64,000 nt of DNA from Saprospira grandis (GTDB taxonomy: Bacteria > Bacteroidota > Bacteroidia > Chitinophagales > Saprospiraceae): assembly GCF_027594745.1 (NCBI RefSeq), contig NZ_CP110854.1, positions 3,985,501 to 4,049,500 of the forward strand, written 5' to 3'. Below the pieces are notes generated by a model, which was not told the origin of the DNA, made no database searches, and worked only from the letters and a program-made list of their open reading frames with translations. Positions 16,737 through 24,948 of this stretch are shown piece by piece. Each line of letters starts with the position of its first letter. The first letter of the stretch is position 1. Made by a program: the position numbers and the translations under genes.

Positions 16737-16878
16737 CCTACAGGCCCGAAGGGCCGCAGGCCTAGGGATGGACAGCAGTGGCCGTTAGGCCAGACCAAGG
16801 CGCCGAAGGCGACGCAGGGCCGAGCGAACAGCGAGCTGCGAAACAGCCCGGCCGCCGCAGGCGGCAGGCCCCAAAAAA
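16737..16878 (-). repeat. GC-rich modular hairpin repeat, copy 7 (right arm of a compound element)
   Basis: Minus-strand start TTTTTTTTGGGGCCTGCC-gcc..GGC, then GGGCTGTTTCGCAGCTCGC, TGTTCGCTCGGCCCTGCG, variable arm, GGTCTGGCCTAACGGCCACTGC, TCCATCCCTAGGCC. It is inverted relative to copy 6, so both GGGGC ends face outward. It abuts the terminator of the next minus-strand gene. Confidence 0.88.
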
Positions 16879-16901
16879 AAGCGCCCCAAAAAGGGACGCT
16901 T
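16873..16901 (-). terminator. Intrinsic terminator of the exported-protein/M48 operon
   Basis: On the minus strand AAGCGTCCC (16893-16901), loop TTTTT, GGGGCGCTT (16879-16887), then TTTTTT. It lies just past the stop of the 227-residue gene; its T-tract is also the outer end of the adjacent repeat. Confidence 0.8.
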
Positions 16902-16922
16902 AACTAATTAACTAACTACGGA

Positions 16923-17606
16923 TTAGAGTTCTCCTCTTTCGTATTGGTAAAGAATATTTTCAAATTCTTTCATACTAAAAGAAGCATCTTTGTACTCGAT
17001 ACCTTCACGCTCTGCTTTGTCTTCTACAAACTTGCGGCAGTGGCGGAATAGGCTAGCGCCCACCGTATGTATCTCGCTAATATTGGCCAGGCTGTTCATG
17101 ATGTAGTTTTGGTTGATGAGTCCCCAGTAGTTTTTGCCAGAACCCATTAGCAGCATGGCCACATATTCATCATTTACATTGGATTTGATTTTATACTGGT
17201 CTTTTTTCTTAAACTCATCCAAGAAAAGATGAGCCTCCTTGCTTTGTCGGAAATAGAAAAAATGGCCCACTGTTTTTAACTTATAGCAGTCATCCTGATA
17301 AATATAAGTAGAACCATAAGTACCAATAGTCGTTCTTTTAAGGCAGTAGACATCGCCGTTTCGCTTAATGAAACTAGGGCCCTGGGATTTCCAAAGGCTA
17401 TTGATTTTATCCCCATTTTCTAGCTCTACGCTGATGTTGTATTGAAAGTAGTTCTCGTAAATATTGACAAACTTTGCCTTTTTGACTTGGCTAATTTTTT
17501 GCCCTTCATTATTTAGAAAGGCGGCCAAATCTGGATAATATATATCTTGGGCCTGCAATTGTAGCCCTAGGAAAAGCAGCAAAAAGCTGCAAATTAGTGA
17601 TTTCAT
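16923..17606 (-). CDS. Exported hypothetical protein next to the M48 peptidase
   Basis: 227 residues, not recognised. The signal peptide is MKSLICSFLLLFLGLQLQAQ. The mature part begins YYPDLAAFLNNEGQKISQVK, then has a beta-rich middle (FQYNISVELENGDKINSLWK, RTTIGTYGSTYIYQDDCYKL) and a helical, acidic C-terminus (KFVEDKAEREGIEYKDASFS). A single Cys pair (YCLK, DDCYKL) could form a disulfide. The gene lies nine bases downstream of the M48 peptidase gene, on the same strand and under the same terminator. It may be a substrate, inhibitor or partner of that peptidase (inference). Confidence 0.75.
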   Translation of the reverse strand: MKSLICSFLLLFLGLQLQAQDIYYPDLAAFLNNEGQKISQVKKAKFVNIYENYFQYNISVELENGDKINSLWKSQGPSFIKRNGDVYCLKRTTIGTYGSTYIYQDDCYKLKTVGHFFYFRQSKEAHLFLDEFKKKDQYKIKSNVNDEYVAMLLMGSGKNYWGLINQNYIMNSLANISEIHTVGASLFRHCRKFVEDKAEREGIEYKDASFSMKEFENILYQYERGEL

Positions 17607-17615
17607 ATAAATAGC

Positions 17616-20066
17616 TTATTTATCTTCCGCTTTGATGCGTTTGAGGTCTTTACGAATTTGTTTCTTGATAGATCGGGACAATTGACCAATCTTCCCATTA
17701 TATGGTTTTGTATTTGTACCCAAGGTCTCATAGGTCGAGTTTTGGGTATTGAAGATGGTAGAGAAGTAAATTTGGTTACCTCTAGATCTCATGTTGTTGA
17801 CGAAGTGAGCTGGAAGTTGGAAAAACAAACCAGTTGAGGCAGCAATCACAAAGAAGGCTCCCGTGTTCTTTAGTCCATCGTCTTCAGCATTAGTAAGAGC
17901 AATACCACCAAAGAGGAGGCCTGCATAAACACCATAGGTAATTACTCTGCGGCGGAGTCGTTTTTTCCCATCGATGCCTTCTTGCATATAGCCTCCAGTA
18001 ACTACATAATGGCTGCCGTACTTCTCGCAAATTTCATCTACCTCTCTTTGGTTAAAGATGGGATGATTGCGGTCATTAACATTCATCCGAAGACGAATCC
18101 AATCTTTGAGAGTAGCTACATCAGCATAACGCTCAGCCGTGAGTGTTTCTACTTCTCGAGTATCTAGAGTTTGTACAGAAAGGCCTAGTTTGTCGGCATT
18201 TTTATGTACTTCTGCATAGTATTTATCGAGTAGTTTCTGATTGTTCTCGAAATCAATAGAATGATTATCAGCAAGATAAAAACGCTTGCGCTTCAAGCTC
18301 AACATATAAGGATTGACATAAAGAATAGAGTCAATGCCCAAGTTGCGGTCCACCTCTTCTTTGGCGGCTTTGCGGCGTTCTGACTCTGCATCATAGAGCG
18401 AGTCTCGTTCTTCCTGCGCCTCATGATAATCTTCCGTACGGCTATAATAGTCCTCAAAGTCCTCATCTTGCATTAGGTCCGAAAGAATATAACGGGCAAG
18501 ATTATAGCCTTTGTCTAAATTACTGTAGCCATATTCTTTGCGGTAGCTATCAAAGAGAACCTCAATATTTGCATCCTGAAGCACCTCGATAAGGCTATCT
18601 TTGGTCACCTTAGGTACAGAGTAGTCTTGTGCTGCAGGGGCCTTGGCCAAATAGGCCTTAATTTCGGCTTCTTGCATGGCTTTGGGCAATTGCTCAAAGT
18701 TGGGAATATGCTGTTGCAAGACATAGATAGCATCGCGGTAATAATCAAAGATATAGCGATCTTCTGGATAATCTTTATGCAGTTTCCAAGCCTTATAAAG
18801 GGCCAAAGCAGAAAGCTCTACGGCCCGAAGGTTGCTGCTCAAGAAATAAAGTTGCTGCTGTCCACCCTCAATGTTTTTGTAGGTTTCTCGCTGACGGCGA
18901 TAGTCACTAGATTGAAAGCTTCTAGACTCATACATAGAAAACCTAGAAATAGCATGTAGGGCCTGTACTTCCACTTCTCTCAAGTAGCGGCTGTTGGGCT
19001 CTTCTTTGCGTAGCAATTGGACCACATAAAGCGCATCCTCAAAACGGAAATTATGTAGGTAGTAGCTGGCGAGCTCATAACGAGCTGTTTTACGCATGCG
19101 CTCAAAATCTGCCTGAGGCTCAATAAACAATTTATCGCCAGCAGTTTTGCCCGCAATCGCTTCCTTGACAATCTCCCAACGGCGAAGCGTACTAGGGTGA
19201 GTGCTTTTTAAGGTATCTGTGTTTTCTGCATCATCTACCCAAGCCGAAATATGTTTTAGGCTATCTTTAGCCAAAAATAAAGAAGGATCTAGCTGGCAGC
19301 TACCTTCATTATAATAACTAACATCAAAGCGAGTCGTGTCATAAAGCAAATAAGAGTAATAGAGCATCTGAAAAGAAGACTCTAATGCATCTACGCTATA
19401 AGGCGTTTTGAGGAAAATCTCTAAACCTCCCTTATCCGCTTCAAATTCTAGTTCTCTAGAGTAAGAGTTAGACTCGAGCAGGGCGCTGTTAAAGTCGGTT
19501 TTCTTAAAAAGACTGCGCTGACGGTTCTCCTTGAGAATGGCAATGTCTTTTTCATACTGACTCAAACCATGCTGCTTTTGTACGTGCATGAGCTCATGAG
19601 AAAGCACAAAAGCCAGTTGGGCCTCATTCTCCAATTGGGCCAAAAGTCCCATATTGATGCAGACCAAACCCGTTGCCGTAGCAAAAGCATTGACCGCAGA
19701 AGAGCGAATAATGAAAAAATCAACCTTGCCTTTGAGTTCAGGAGTGTGCTCCAACAAACGATTACCCACCCGATTGACATAGTCATTGAGGGGCGTGCCA
19801 AATAGTACTTTACCAGAACGAAGCAAATCGTCAATGGTGTAAATGGCCTTTTGCTGGTACTTTTCTTGGGTTTTTCGGTCTTTGTTGCTCAGGCCCTCAT
19901 CCAATTGGGCCAACCCTAGCTCGTACTTTTGTGCCGAGCTTAAGGAAAATCGTTCGGGAACGTCACCGCTTGATCTAAGACAGCGGTAATCGTCAAAGTT
20001 TTGGGCCCAACTATTTTGTCCAAGAAAAAGAAACAAAATAAACGCCCAGAATTGCGTGTTTTGCAT
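17616..20066 (-). CDS. Exported M48-family zinc metallopeptidase with long C-terminal extension
   Basis: 816 residues with signal peptide (MQNTQFWAFILFLFLGQNSWAQ). The M48 domain spans about 75-290: NAFATATGLVCINMGLL, the HELMH zinc motif at 157-161, and third ligand region ELEFEADKGGLEI. STHPSTLRRWEIV matches the S-x-H-P substrate-side motif of M48/BepA-like proteases. A helical TPR-like region follows, and near 725-765 two hydrophobic segments (ITYGVYAGLLFGGIALTNA, AFFVIAASTGLFF). Relatives such as BepA work in the periplasm on outer-membrane protein assembly; this one is larger. A promoter candidate lies at 20117-20148. It is first gene of a two-gene operon. Confidence 0.9.
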   Translation of the reverse strand: MQNTQFWAFILFLFLGQNSWAQNFDDYRCLRSSGDVPERFSLSSAQKYELGLAQLDEGLSNKDRKTQEKYQQKAIYTIDDLLRSGKVLFGTPLNDYVNRVGNRLLEHTPELKGKVDFFIIRSSAVNAFATATGLVCINMGLLAQLENEAQLAFVLSHELMHVQKQHGLSQYEKDIAILKENRQRSLFKKTDFNSALLESNSYSRELEFEADKGGLEIFLKTPYSVDALESSFQMLYYSYLLYDTTRFDVSYYNEGSCQLDPSLFLAKDSLKHISAWVDDAENTDTLKSTHPSTLRRWEIVKEAIAGKTAGDKLFIEPQADFERMRKTARYELASYYLHNFRFEDALYVVQLLRKEEPNSRYLREVEVQALHAISRFSMYESRSFQSSDYRRQRETYKNIEGGQQQLYFLSSNLRAVELSALALYKAWKLHKDYPEDRYIFDYYRDAIYVLQQHIPNFEQLPKAMQEAEIKAYLAKAPAAQDYSVPKVTKDSLIEVLQDANIEVLFDSYRKEYGYSNLDKGYNLARYILSDLMQDEDFEDYYSRTEDYHEAQEERDSLYDAESERRKAAKEEVDRNLGIDSILYVNPYMLSLKRKRFYLADNHSIDFENNQKLLDKYYAEVHKNADKLGLSVQTLDTREVETLTAERYADVATLKDWIRLRMNVNDRNHPIFNQREVDEICEKYGSHYVVTGGYMQEGIDGKKRLRRRVITYGVYAGLLFGGIALTNAEDDGLKNTGAFFVIAASTGLFFQLPAHFVNNMRSRGNQIYFSTIFNTQNSTYETLGTNTKPYNGKIGQLSRSIKKQIRKDLKRIKAEDK

Positions 20067-20116
20067 GGTTTTAGTTCTAGAAAAAGGTTAAATAAAAAAA
20101 TACGTTCTACTAGATG

Positions 20117-20148
20117 CAAAATTAGGGATTTTGGTTCCTTCCTTCAAA
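20117..20148 (-). promoter_or_regulatory. Candidate promoter of the M48 operon
   Basis: On the minus strand TTTG (20145-20148) and TAATTTTG (20117-20124) are separated by 20 bases, close to the Bacteroidota TTTG-N19-TAnnTTTG form. The -7 box lies 50 bases before the start codon at 20066. Confidence 0.5.
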
Positions 20149-20369
20149 TATTCATTTTTAGAAAATGATAACTTTTTGTTTAGCCTAGCTGGGCCTTAGG
20201 GGGCTATTTTTTTGAGCTGCTTTGTTTTTGGGAAATTAAGTTTTGTTTATGGTGCTTTGCTCTTGCTAAGTTTTGGGTTTTTGAGTTACTCTATTTTCTT
20301 TGTTTTATTTTGACTGCCGTTTTGTGACAGCTATTGCTGCACGAAAAAAATATTGTTTTTCTATTTTTT

Positions 20370-20580
20370 TTTGGGGGCCCGCGGCCGCCCTTTATAATGG
20401 GGCGGCCGCCGCTATGCTGGGGGGCTCACAGGTCTGTTCGGCCGTTATTCCCTTCGGTCATCGAACTGCGGCTTTCAGCCTTGTTGTCGCTGGTTTCGCC
20501 AGCTCGGTCTGGCCTTTGGCCACCCGCTCCGCAGCGCTGGGCCGGGGCTCGCTTCGCTCGCAGGCGGCTTCGCCGCCTTG
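20370..20580 (+). repeat. GC-rich modular hairpin repeat, copy 8
   Basis: Starts TTTTGGGGGCCCGCGGCC with a GGCCGCCC...GGGGCGGCC first hairpin. Then come GCCGCTATGCTGG, GCTCACAGGTCTGTTCGGCC, an alternative insert with CGTTATTCCCTTCGGTCATC and GCGGCTTTCAGCCTTGTTGTC, CTCGGTCTGGCC-ttt-GGCCACCCG, CAGCGCTGGGCC, and terminal arms GGCTCGCTTCGCTCGCAGGC and GGCGGC-ttcg-CCGCC. The alternative insert is shared with blocks near 25955 and 61425. It lies upstream of rtcB; the remaining 20149-20369 and 20581-20677 show no gene. Confidence 0.85.
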
Positions 20581-20677
20581 AGTAAGGACCAAGAATAATG
20601 TTAACTTTTTTTTAGGCTCAGGGAATTTTTTTGCCAAAGGGGAGCTTTAACAAGCCGTCAAACAAAAAAATAATATC

Positions 20678-22063
20678 GTGGCAAAGAAAGAAAAATTAAA
20701 ATCAAAGGAAATAGCGGCTCTAGGATATAAAGATGCCGTATTGAGAAGCATGGCCATGTTGGCTGTAGGGAAACATTATAAGTATACGCCCAAAGAAGAA
20801 AAAATGGCCCTTTTGGCCAATCTATGGAAAGATGCCGAGGCCTATCGACAAGATGCGGTTCTTGGTCCCTTGGCCCTAAAAGTACTAGACTATCAAGCGG
20901 AGGTCCCCCAATATGACTTTGTAGATAAAGACTTCCCCATTTTTGGAGTAGAACAAATTGCTCAAAATGCTTTGGACCAAATGAAAAATGCTATGCGTTT
21001 GCCCATTACCAAAGCGGGCGCCCTTATGCCTGATGCCCATCATGGCTATGGTTTGCCTATCGGCGGGGTCTTGGCTACCGAAAATGCCATTATTCCCTAT
21101 GCCGTAGGTGTAGATATCGGTTGCCGAATGTGTATGAGCGTTTTTGAAGCCCCTAGCGATTTTCTGGAAAAAGAAAGAGCCCAGCTGCTAAAAAGCTTGA
21201 ATCTGCATAGCCGCTTCGGTAGAGCTACTTTTGAAGATAACAAAAGAGGGGATGATTTCTTTGATCGCCCCGAATTTGGACAATTGTCTATTCTGAGAAG
21301 ATTAAAAGATAAGGCTTATGCCCAAATTGGCTCTTCTGGTGGCGGAAACCACTTTGTAGAATGGGGCTATTTAGATTTGGAAACAGAGCGCTTTGGTTTG
21401 CCCAAAGGCCGTTACCTAACGCTCTTAACGCATAGCGGATCTAGAGGTTTTGGGGCCTTTTTAGCCAATCATTATAGCCGCCTGGCGCAGAAAAAACGCC
21501 AATTGCCTAAAGAATATGCGCATCTGTCTTGGTTCAATATGGAGGAGGCCGAAGGCCAAGAATACTGGATGGCCATGAATATGGCTGGCGATTATGCCTC
21601 GGCCTGTCATCATCATATCCATCGCCGAATGGCAGAAGGCTTAGGGCTACAACCTTATGTCCGAGTGGAAAACCACCATAATTTCGCCTGGAAAGAGGTC
21701 CATAACGGCAAGGAGCTAATTGTTCACCGCAAAGGAGCAACTCCCGCTGCCGCTGGCGAACTAGGCGTAATCCCTGGCTCTATGACGGCTCCCGCTTTTT
21801 TGGTAGAAGGTAAGGGCTTGGCCGCAGCTTTGGGTTCTGCTTCACATGGCGCTGGCCGAAAAATGTCTCGCCGAAGAGCAACCGAAACCTTTTCTAAGGC
21901 CGAAATGAAGGCTATCCTGAAAAATGCAGGAGTAGAACTTATTGGTGGCGGATTGGATGAATCTCCAGATGCTTATAAAGATATTGAGTCAGTCATCGCC
22001 GCACAAACCGATTTGGTAAATGTTTTAGGCCGATTTTATCCTAAATTGGTCCGTATGGAGTAA
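20678..22063 (+). CDS. rtcB: RNA-splicing ligase RtcB
   Basis: 461 residues from a GTG start at 20678. RtcB joins 2',3'-cyclic phosphate or 3'-phosphate RNA ends to 5'-OH ends using GTP and Mn2+. The metal and guanylylation residues are in place: C149 in VDIGCRM, H225 in GGGNHFVE, H252 in LTHSGSRG, H334 in VENHHNFAW and H390 in SASHGAGRKMSR. MPDAHHGYGLPIGGVLAT is the family signature. No archease gene is adjacent. The last 70 bases are repeated at 23145 and 24280. The downstream terminator that would belong to rtcB now sits after the third tail copy. The gene itself appears intact. Confidence 0.96.
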   Translation: MAKKEKLKSKEIAALGYKDAVLRSMAMLAVGKHYKYTPKEEKMALLANLWKDAEAYRQDAVLGPLALKVLDYQAEVPQYDFVDKDFPIFGVEQIAQNALDQMKNAMRLPITKAGALMPDAHHGYGLPIGGVLATENAIIPYAVGVDIGCRMCMSVFEAPSDFLEKERAQLLKSLNLHSRFGRATFEDNKRGDDFFDRPEFGQLSILRRLKDKAYAQIGSSGGGNHFVEWGYLDLETERFGLPKGRYLTLLTHSGSRGFGAFLANHYSRLAQKKRQLPKEYAHLSWFNMEEAEGQEYWMAMNMAGDYASACHHHIHRRMAEGLGLQPYVRVENHHNFAWKEVHNGKELIVHRKGATPAAAGELGVIPGSMTAPAFLVEGKGLAAALGSASHGAGRKMSRRRATETFSKAEMKAILKNAGVELIGGGLDESPDAYKDIESVIAAQTDLVNVLGRFYPKLVRME

Positions 22064-22140
22064 AGTGAAAGGCGATTGGCCTTAATTTTAGTTTGGCTCT
22101 ATTAAGGAGCTTATTATCCAATTATAAAATAGATGAAATG
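21992..22140 (+). repeat. rtcB-tail direct repeat, copy 1
   Basis: Begins GTCATCGCCGCACAAACCG inside the rtcB 3' end, includes its stop codon and TAAAGTGAAAGG, then the leader ATTAAGGAGCTTATTATCC to the start of solenoid gene 1. Copy 2 (23145) matches it across the whole length with few changes. Copy 3 (24280) matches only up to GTGAAAGGC. Confidence 0.92.
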
Positions 22141-22593
22141 GAAGTAATTAAAGGCTATGTTGAGCAATTAATATTGGATTTTTTTGAAGAAAAAGAAGAA
22201 GGTATTCTTGATCTTTCTTATAAAGAAGCAGTTTTAATTAAAAAAGCTATCTGCAATACAGTTAAAGGAGTTCGGGTAGTATATAAAAAACGAATAGAGA
22301 TAAAAGATTCTGTTATTTCAGAGTTGACTTTTTTTGAGGCTGATTTTGAAGGAGGGCTTACGATCAGCAATTCGGTCATTGGATCCTTTAGGCTGATGGA
22401 TTGCTGTCATTACCAAGAGCCAATCATTATCCGTAATTGTATTTTTACAGGAGATATTGACTTTAAAGGGGCAACATTTAACTATGATATTGTCATAGAA
22501 AACTGTATTTTCTTAAAAGGGCACAACTTTATACAGGATATCGAGTACCCTAAGGGGGTAAGTAGACCAGAATTTTTTAAAGTTAAGTTGTAG
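22138..22593 (+). CDS. Beta-solenoid paralogue 1 downstream of rtcB
   Basis: 151 residues from ATG 22138; all four paralogues begin M-[EK]-[VI]-x-K-G-Y at the equivalent ATG, so the longer frame from a TTG at 22093 is rejected. The middle of the protein is built of five coils of about 21-22 residues with an I-x-I-x-[ND]-[SC]-x-[IF] pattern (IEIKDSVISEL, LTISNSVIGSF, IIIRNCIFTGD, IVIENCIFLKG). This suggests a right-handed beta-solenoid related to pentapeptide-repeat folds. It ends HNFIQDIEYPKGVSRPEFF. No signal peptide. Function unknown. The sequence is clearly AT-richer than rtcB. It pairs with paralogue 3 (same ending). Confidence 0.75.
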   Translation: MEVIKGYVEQLILDFFEEKEEGILDLSYKEAVLIKKAICNTVKGVRVVYKKRIEIKDSVISELTFFEADFEGGLTISNSVIGSFRLMDCCHYQEPIIIRNCIFTGDIDFKGATFNYDIVIENCIFLKGHNFIQDIEYPKGVSRPEFFKVKL

Positions 22594-22673
22594 GGAGCTA
22601 TCTCTAGCAGGTATTGATTTCCAAATTGTTACTTGCTAAGGACCTTACTATATATCATTATAAAATAAATAAA

Positions 22674-23123
22674 ATGAAGGTAACTAAAGGATATGCTGAT
22701 GGTATAAGTTTTCTTTTTGATGATGAACAAGGATCTATCATAACTAGTGATCTTCTCAAAGAAGAAGTTTTAATAGAAAAATGTATTTGTCGTGTAGTTG
22801 CTACTATTACTGGGCAATATGAAAAACGAATAGAAATAAAAGATTCTGTCATTTTAAGACTAGATATGTACGCTGCTTATATATATGGGGGGCTGACTAT
22901 CACTAATTCTGTTATTGGGTATTTCAGATTGATGGATGGTGGCTACAACCGTGAGCCAATAATTATTCGCAACTGCGTTTTTTTAGGAGAGGTTGATTTT
23001 GACGAAAGTGTACTTAAGAATGATATTATCATAGAAGACTGTATTTTCCTAAAAGGGCATGACTTTGTGGAAGATATACGCTATGCGGTAATGAAAGAGG
23101 AATACTTTAAGGTTAAGATTTAG
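22674..23123 (+). CDS. Beta-solenoid paralogue 2
   Basis: 149 residues from ATG 22674. It has the same solenoid layout as its neighbours: VLIEKCICRVV, IEIKDSVILRL, LTITNSVIGYF, IIIRNCVFLGE, IIIEDCIFLKG, ending HDFVEDIRYAVMKEEYF. This ending is shared with paralogue 4 but not with 1 or 3, showing two gene types (odd and even) that were duplicated as a pair. No known function; intracellular by absence of a signal sequence. AT-rich composition like the rest of the island. Confidence 0.73.
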   Translation: MKVTKGYADGISFLFDDEQGSIITSDLLKEEVLIEKCICRVVATITGQYEKRIEIKDSVILRLDMYAAYIYGGLTITNSVIGYFRLMDGGYNREPIIIRNCVFLGEVDFDESVLKNDIIIEDCIFLKGHDFVEDIRYAVMKEEYFKVKI

Positions 23124-23144
23124 GGTAGTTGCTTATCCTCTTTG

Positions 23145-23290
23145 GTCATCGCCGCACAAACCGATTTAGTAAATGTTTTAGGCCGATTTTATCCTAAATT
23201 GGTCCGTATGGAGTAAAGTGAAAGGCGATTGGCCTTAATTTCAGTTTGGCTCTATTAAGGAGCTTATTATCCAATTATAAAATAGATGAA
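23145..23290 (+). repeat. rtcB-tail direct repeat, copy 2
   Basis: Repeats the last 70 bases of rtcB with its stop, the GTGAAAGGCGATTGGCC hairpin region and the leader ATTAAGGAGCTTATTATCC up to the start of paralogue 3. It lies 1153 bases after copy 1. It has no ORF of its own; it is a remnant of the rtcB end in tandem. Confidence 0.92.
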
Positions 23291-23745
23291 ATGGAAATAA
23301 TTAAAGGGTATGTTGGTACAGTAGATTTATTTTTTTTGATGAACAAGAAAATGGAAATTCTGATAGGTTTTATAAAGAAGAAGTTTTAATAAGACAATCT
23401 ATTTGTCATACAGTCGAAGGGACTAGTACAGGATATGAAAAACGAATAGAGATAAAAGATTCTGTTATTTCAAAGTTGGATTTATTCGGAGCCGAATTAT
23501 CAGGAGGGCTTACGATCAGCAATTCTGTTATTGGGTATTTTAGAATGATGGATGGTGGCTATAACTATAAGCCAATTATTATTCGTAATTGTATTTTTAC
23601 AGAAGAGGTACACCTTAAGGGGGTCAGATTCTATAATGATGTTATTATAGAAGGTTGTATTTTCTTAAAAGGACACAACTTTATACAGGATATCGAGTAC
23701 CCTAAGGGGGTAAGTAGACCAGAATATTTTAAAGTTAAGTTATAG
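23291..23745 (+). pseudogene. Beta-solenoid paralogue 3, frameshifted at a T8 tract
   Basis: ATG 23291 starts the conserved MEIIKGYVGTVDLFF, but at the T8 run 23330-23337 the frame shifts and ends after about 30 codons. Adding one T (or removing two) restores the family frame: DEQENGNSDRFYKEEVLI, then IEIKDSVISKL, LTISNSVIGYF, IIIRNCIFTEE, VIIEGCIFLKG, and the paralogue-1 ending FIQDIEYPKGVSRPEYF to the stop at 23745. Everything downstream of the tract is well conserved with no other lesion, so the break is recent, or switches by slippage, or is a base-calling error. Confidence 0.75.
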
Positions 23746-23808
23746 GGGCCTCTCCCTAGTAGGTATTGATTGCTGAATGACTTACTATTTAAACATAAAA
23801 CAAGTGAA

Positions 23809-24258
23809 ATGAAGATAGCTAAAGGGTATGTTAATTCTATAGGTTTATCTTTTAGTGATGAAAAGGAAGATGGAACAAGAGATGGGATTTATAAAGAAGA
23901 AATTTTAATAGAACAATGTGTATGTCGTGGAATTTACAGTGCTCTCGCACAATATCAAAAACGAATAGTGATAAAAGATTCTATGATTTCAACACTAGAT
24001 CTATATGCAGCCCATTTATATGGAGGGCTTACTATTATTAACTCTGTCATAGGAGGTTTCAGATTGATGGATGGTGGCCATAACAGTGAACCTATAATTA
24101 TTCGTAACTGCGTTTTTTTAGGAGAGGTTAATTTTGAAGAAACTTTGCTTGATAGTGATATTATCATAGAAGACTGTATTTTCCTAAAAGGGCATGACTT
24201 TGTGGAAGATATAGGCTATGCAGTAATGAAAGACGAATATTTTAAGGTTAAGATTTAG
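23809..24258 (+). CDS. Beta-solenoid paralogue 4
   Basis: 149 residues from ATG 23809 (a TTG at 23770 in frame is less likely by comparison with the others). The coils are ILIEQCVCRGI, IVIKDSMISTL, LTIINSVIGGF, IIIRNCVFLGE, IIIEDCIFLKG, ending VEDIGYAVMKDEYF. It is closest to paralogue 2. The protein is followed by the same GGGTAGTTGCTTATCCTCTT linker and rtcB tail as paralogue 2. No recognised function. Confidence 0.73.
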   Translation: MKIAKGYVNSIGLSFSDEKEDGTRDGIYKEEILIEQCVCRGIYSALAQYQKRIVIKDSMISTLDLYAAHLYGGLTIINSVIGGFRLMDGGHNSEPIIIRNCVFLGEVNFEETLLDSDIIIEDCIFLKGHDFVEDIGYAVMKDEYFKVKI

Positions 24259-24279
24259 GGTAGTTGCTTATCCTCTTTG

Positions 24280-24361
24280 GTCATCGCCGCACAAACCGAT
24301 TTAGTAAATGTTTTAGGCCGATTTTATCCTAAATTGGTCCGAATGGAGTAAAGTGAAAGGC
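24280..24361 (+). repeat. rtcB-tail direct repeat, copy 3
   Basis: The third copy of the rtcB 3' end, 1135 bases after copy 2, with GTCCGAATGGAG in place of GTCCGTATGGAG. Right after GTGAAAGGC it diverges into a strong terminator. This looks like the original chromosomal junction of rtcB and its terminator, pushed downstream by insertion of the solenoid modules. Confidence 0.9.
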
Positions 24362-24385
24362 TACTGAGGAGCAGTAGCCTTTTTT
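24356..24385 (+). terminator. Intrinsic terminator after the third rtcB tail
   Basis: An 11-bp perfect stem, AAAGGCTACTG (24356-24366) with CAGTAGCCTTT (24372-24382), loop AGGAG, then further T. It ends any transcript running from rtcB through the four solenoid genes. Confidence 0.9.
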
Positions 24386-24435
24386 ATTGTGAGCGTCTAA
24401 TTGTATTAATTTTTAATAGGTAATAATTTAAGACT

Positions 24436-24873
24436 ATGGATAAAGTGTATTGTAGAAGCGCTAAAGATCATATAGGCTACGATGATCTACGATTTTCAGA
24501 TATAGAATTACTTATACTGAGAGAAAATAGCCAGACGGTAATCTTTTTTGATGGGGGGACTTTCTCTCGTAAGGATAGAAAAGAATTTGACCTGTCTCTA
24601 TTTAGAGAGGTAGATATATCTTTTGATGAACAAAGAAAAGAGGCCAAACTTGTTGATGTACGATACCACTATGATGAGTTAGATCATTATATGTTGTTTG
24701 ATAACTTTACTATAGTTCAAATTACAAGTCACCCTATAGGCTATGGCGAGACTATCGTACAAACAACCATAAAATATGATGCTGATAGCCAAAAACGCAG
24801 CTCTTATAACTCAGCTAAAAGCTCTTATTTAGAGTCTGATATTTGTGAAGATCTGAATCTTGAAGACTGGTAA
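24436..24873 (+). CDS. Hypothetical small acidic protein
   Basis: 145 residues from ATG 24436, not recognised. No signal peptide. It is rich in Asp/Glu and aromatics and probably beta-rich (SDIELLILRENSQTVIFFDG, KLVDVRYHYDELDHYMLFDN, YGETIVQTTIKYDADSQKRS). The strand-rich, acidic make-up and isolated position in an AT-rich stretch recall orphan immunity proteins of polymorphic toxin systems, but no toxin gene is nearby and no family was recognised. The next gene follows after 75 bases in the same orientation. Confidence 0.6.
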   Translation: MDKVYCRSAKDHIGYDDLRFSDIELLILRENSQTVIFFDGGTFSRKDRKEFDLSLFREVDISFDEQRKEAKLVDVRYHYDELDHYMLFDNFTIVQITSHPIGYGETIVQTTIKYDADSQKRSSYNSAKSSYLESDICEDLNLEDW

Positions 24874-24948
24874 AACAACAAAATAGTCCTTCAACTTTTT
24901 CTGTTCATAGCAGCTAGCCAAAACGATTAGGCACACAAAAATGCAAAT

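Noticed and set aside
23145..23230. rtcB tail copies as separate RtcB genes
   Set aside because: Only the last 20-odd codons are present, without a start or catalytic residues.
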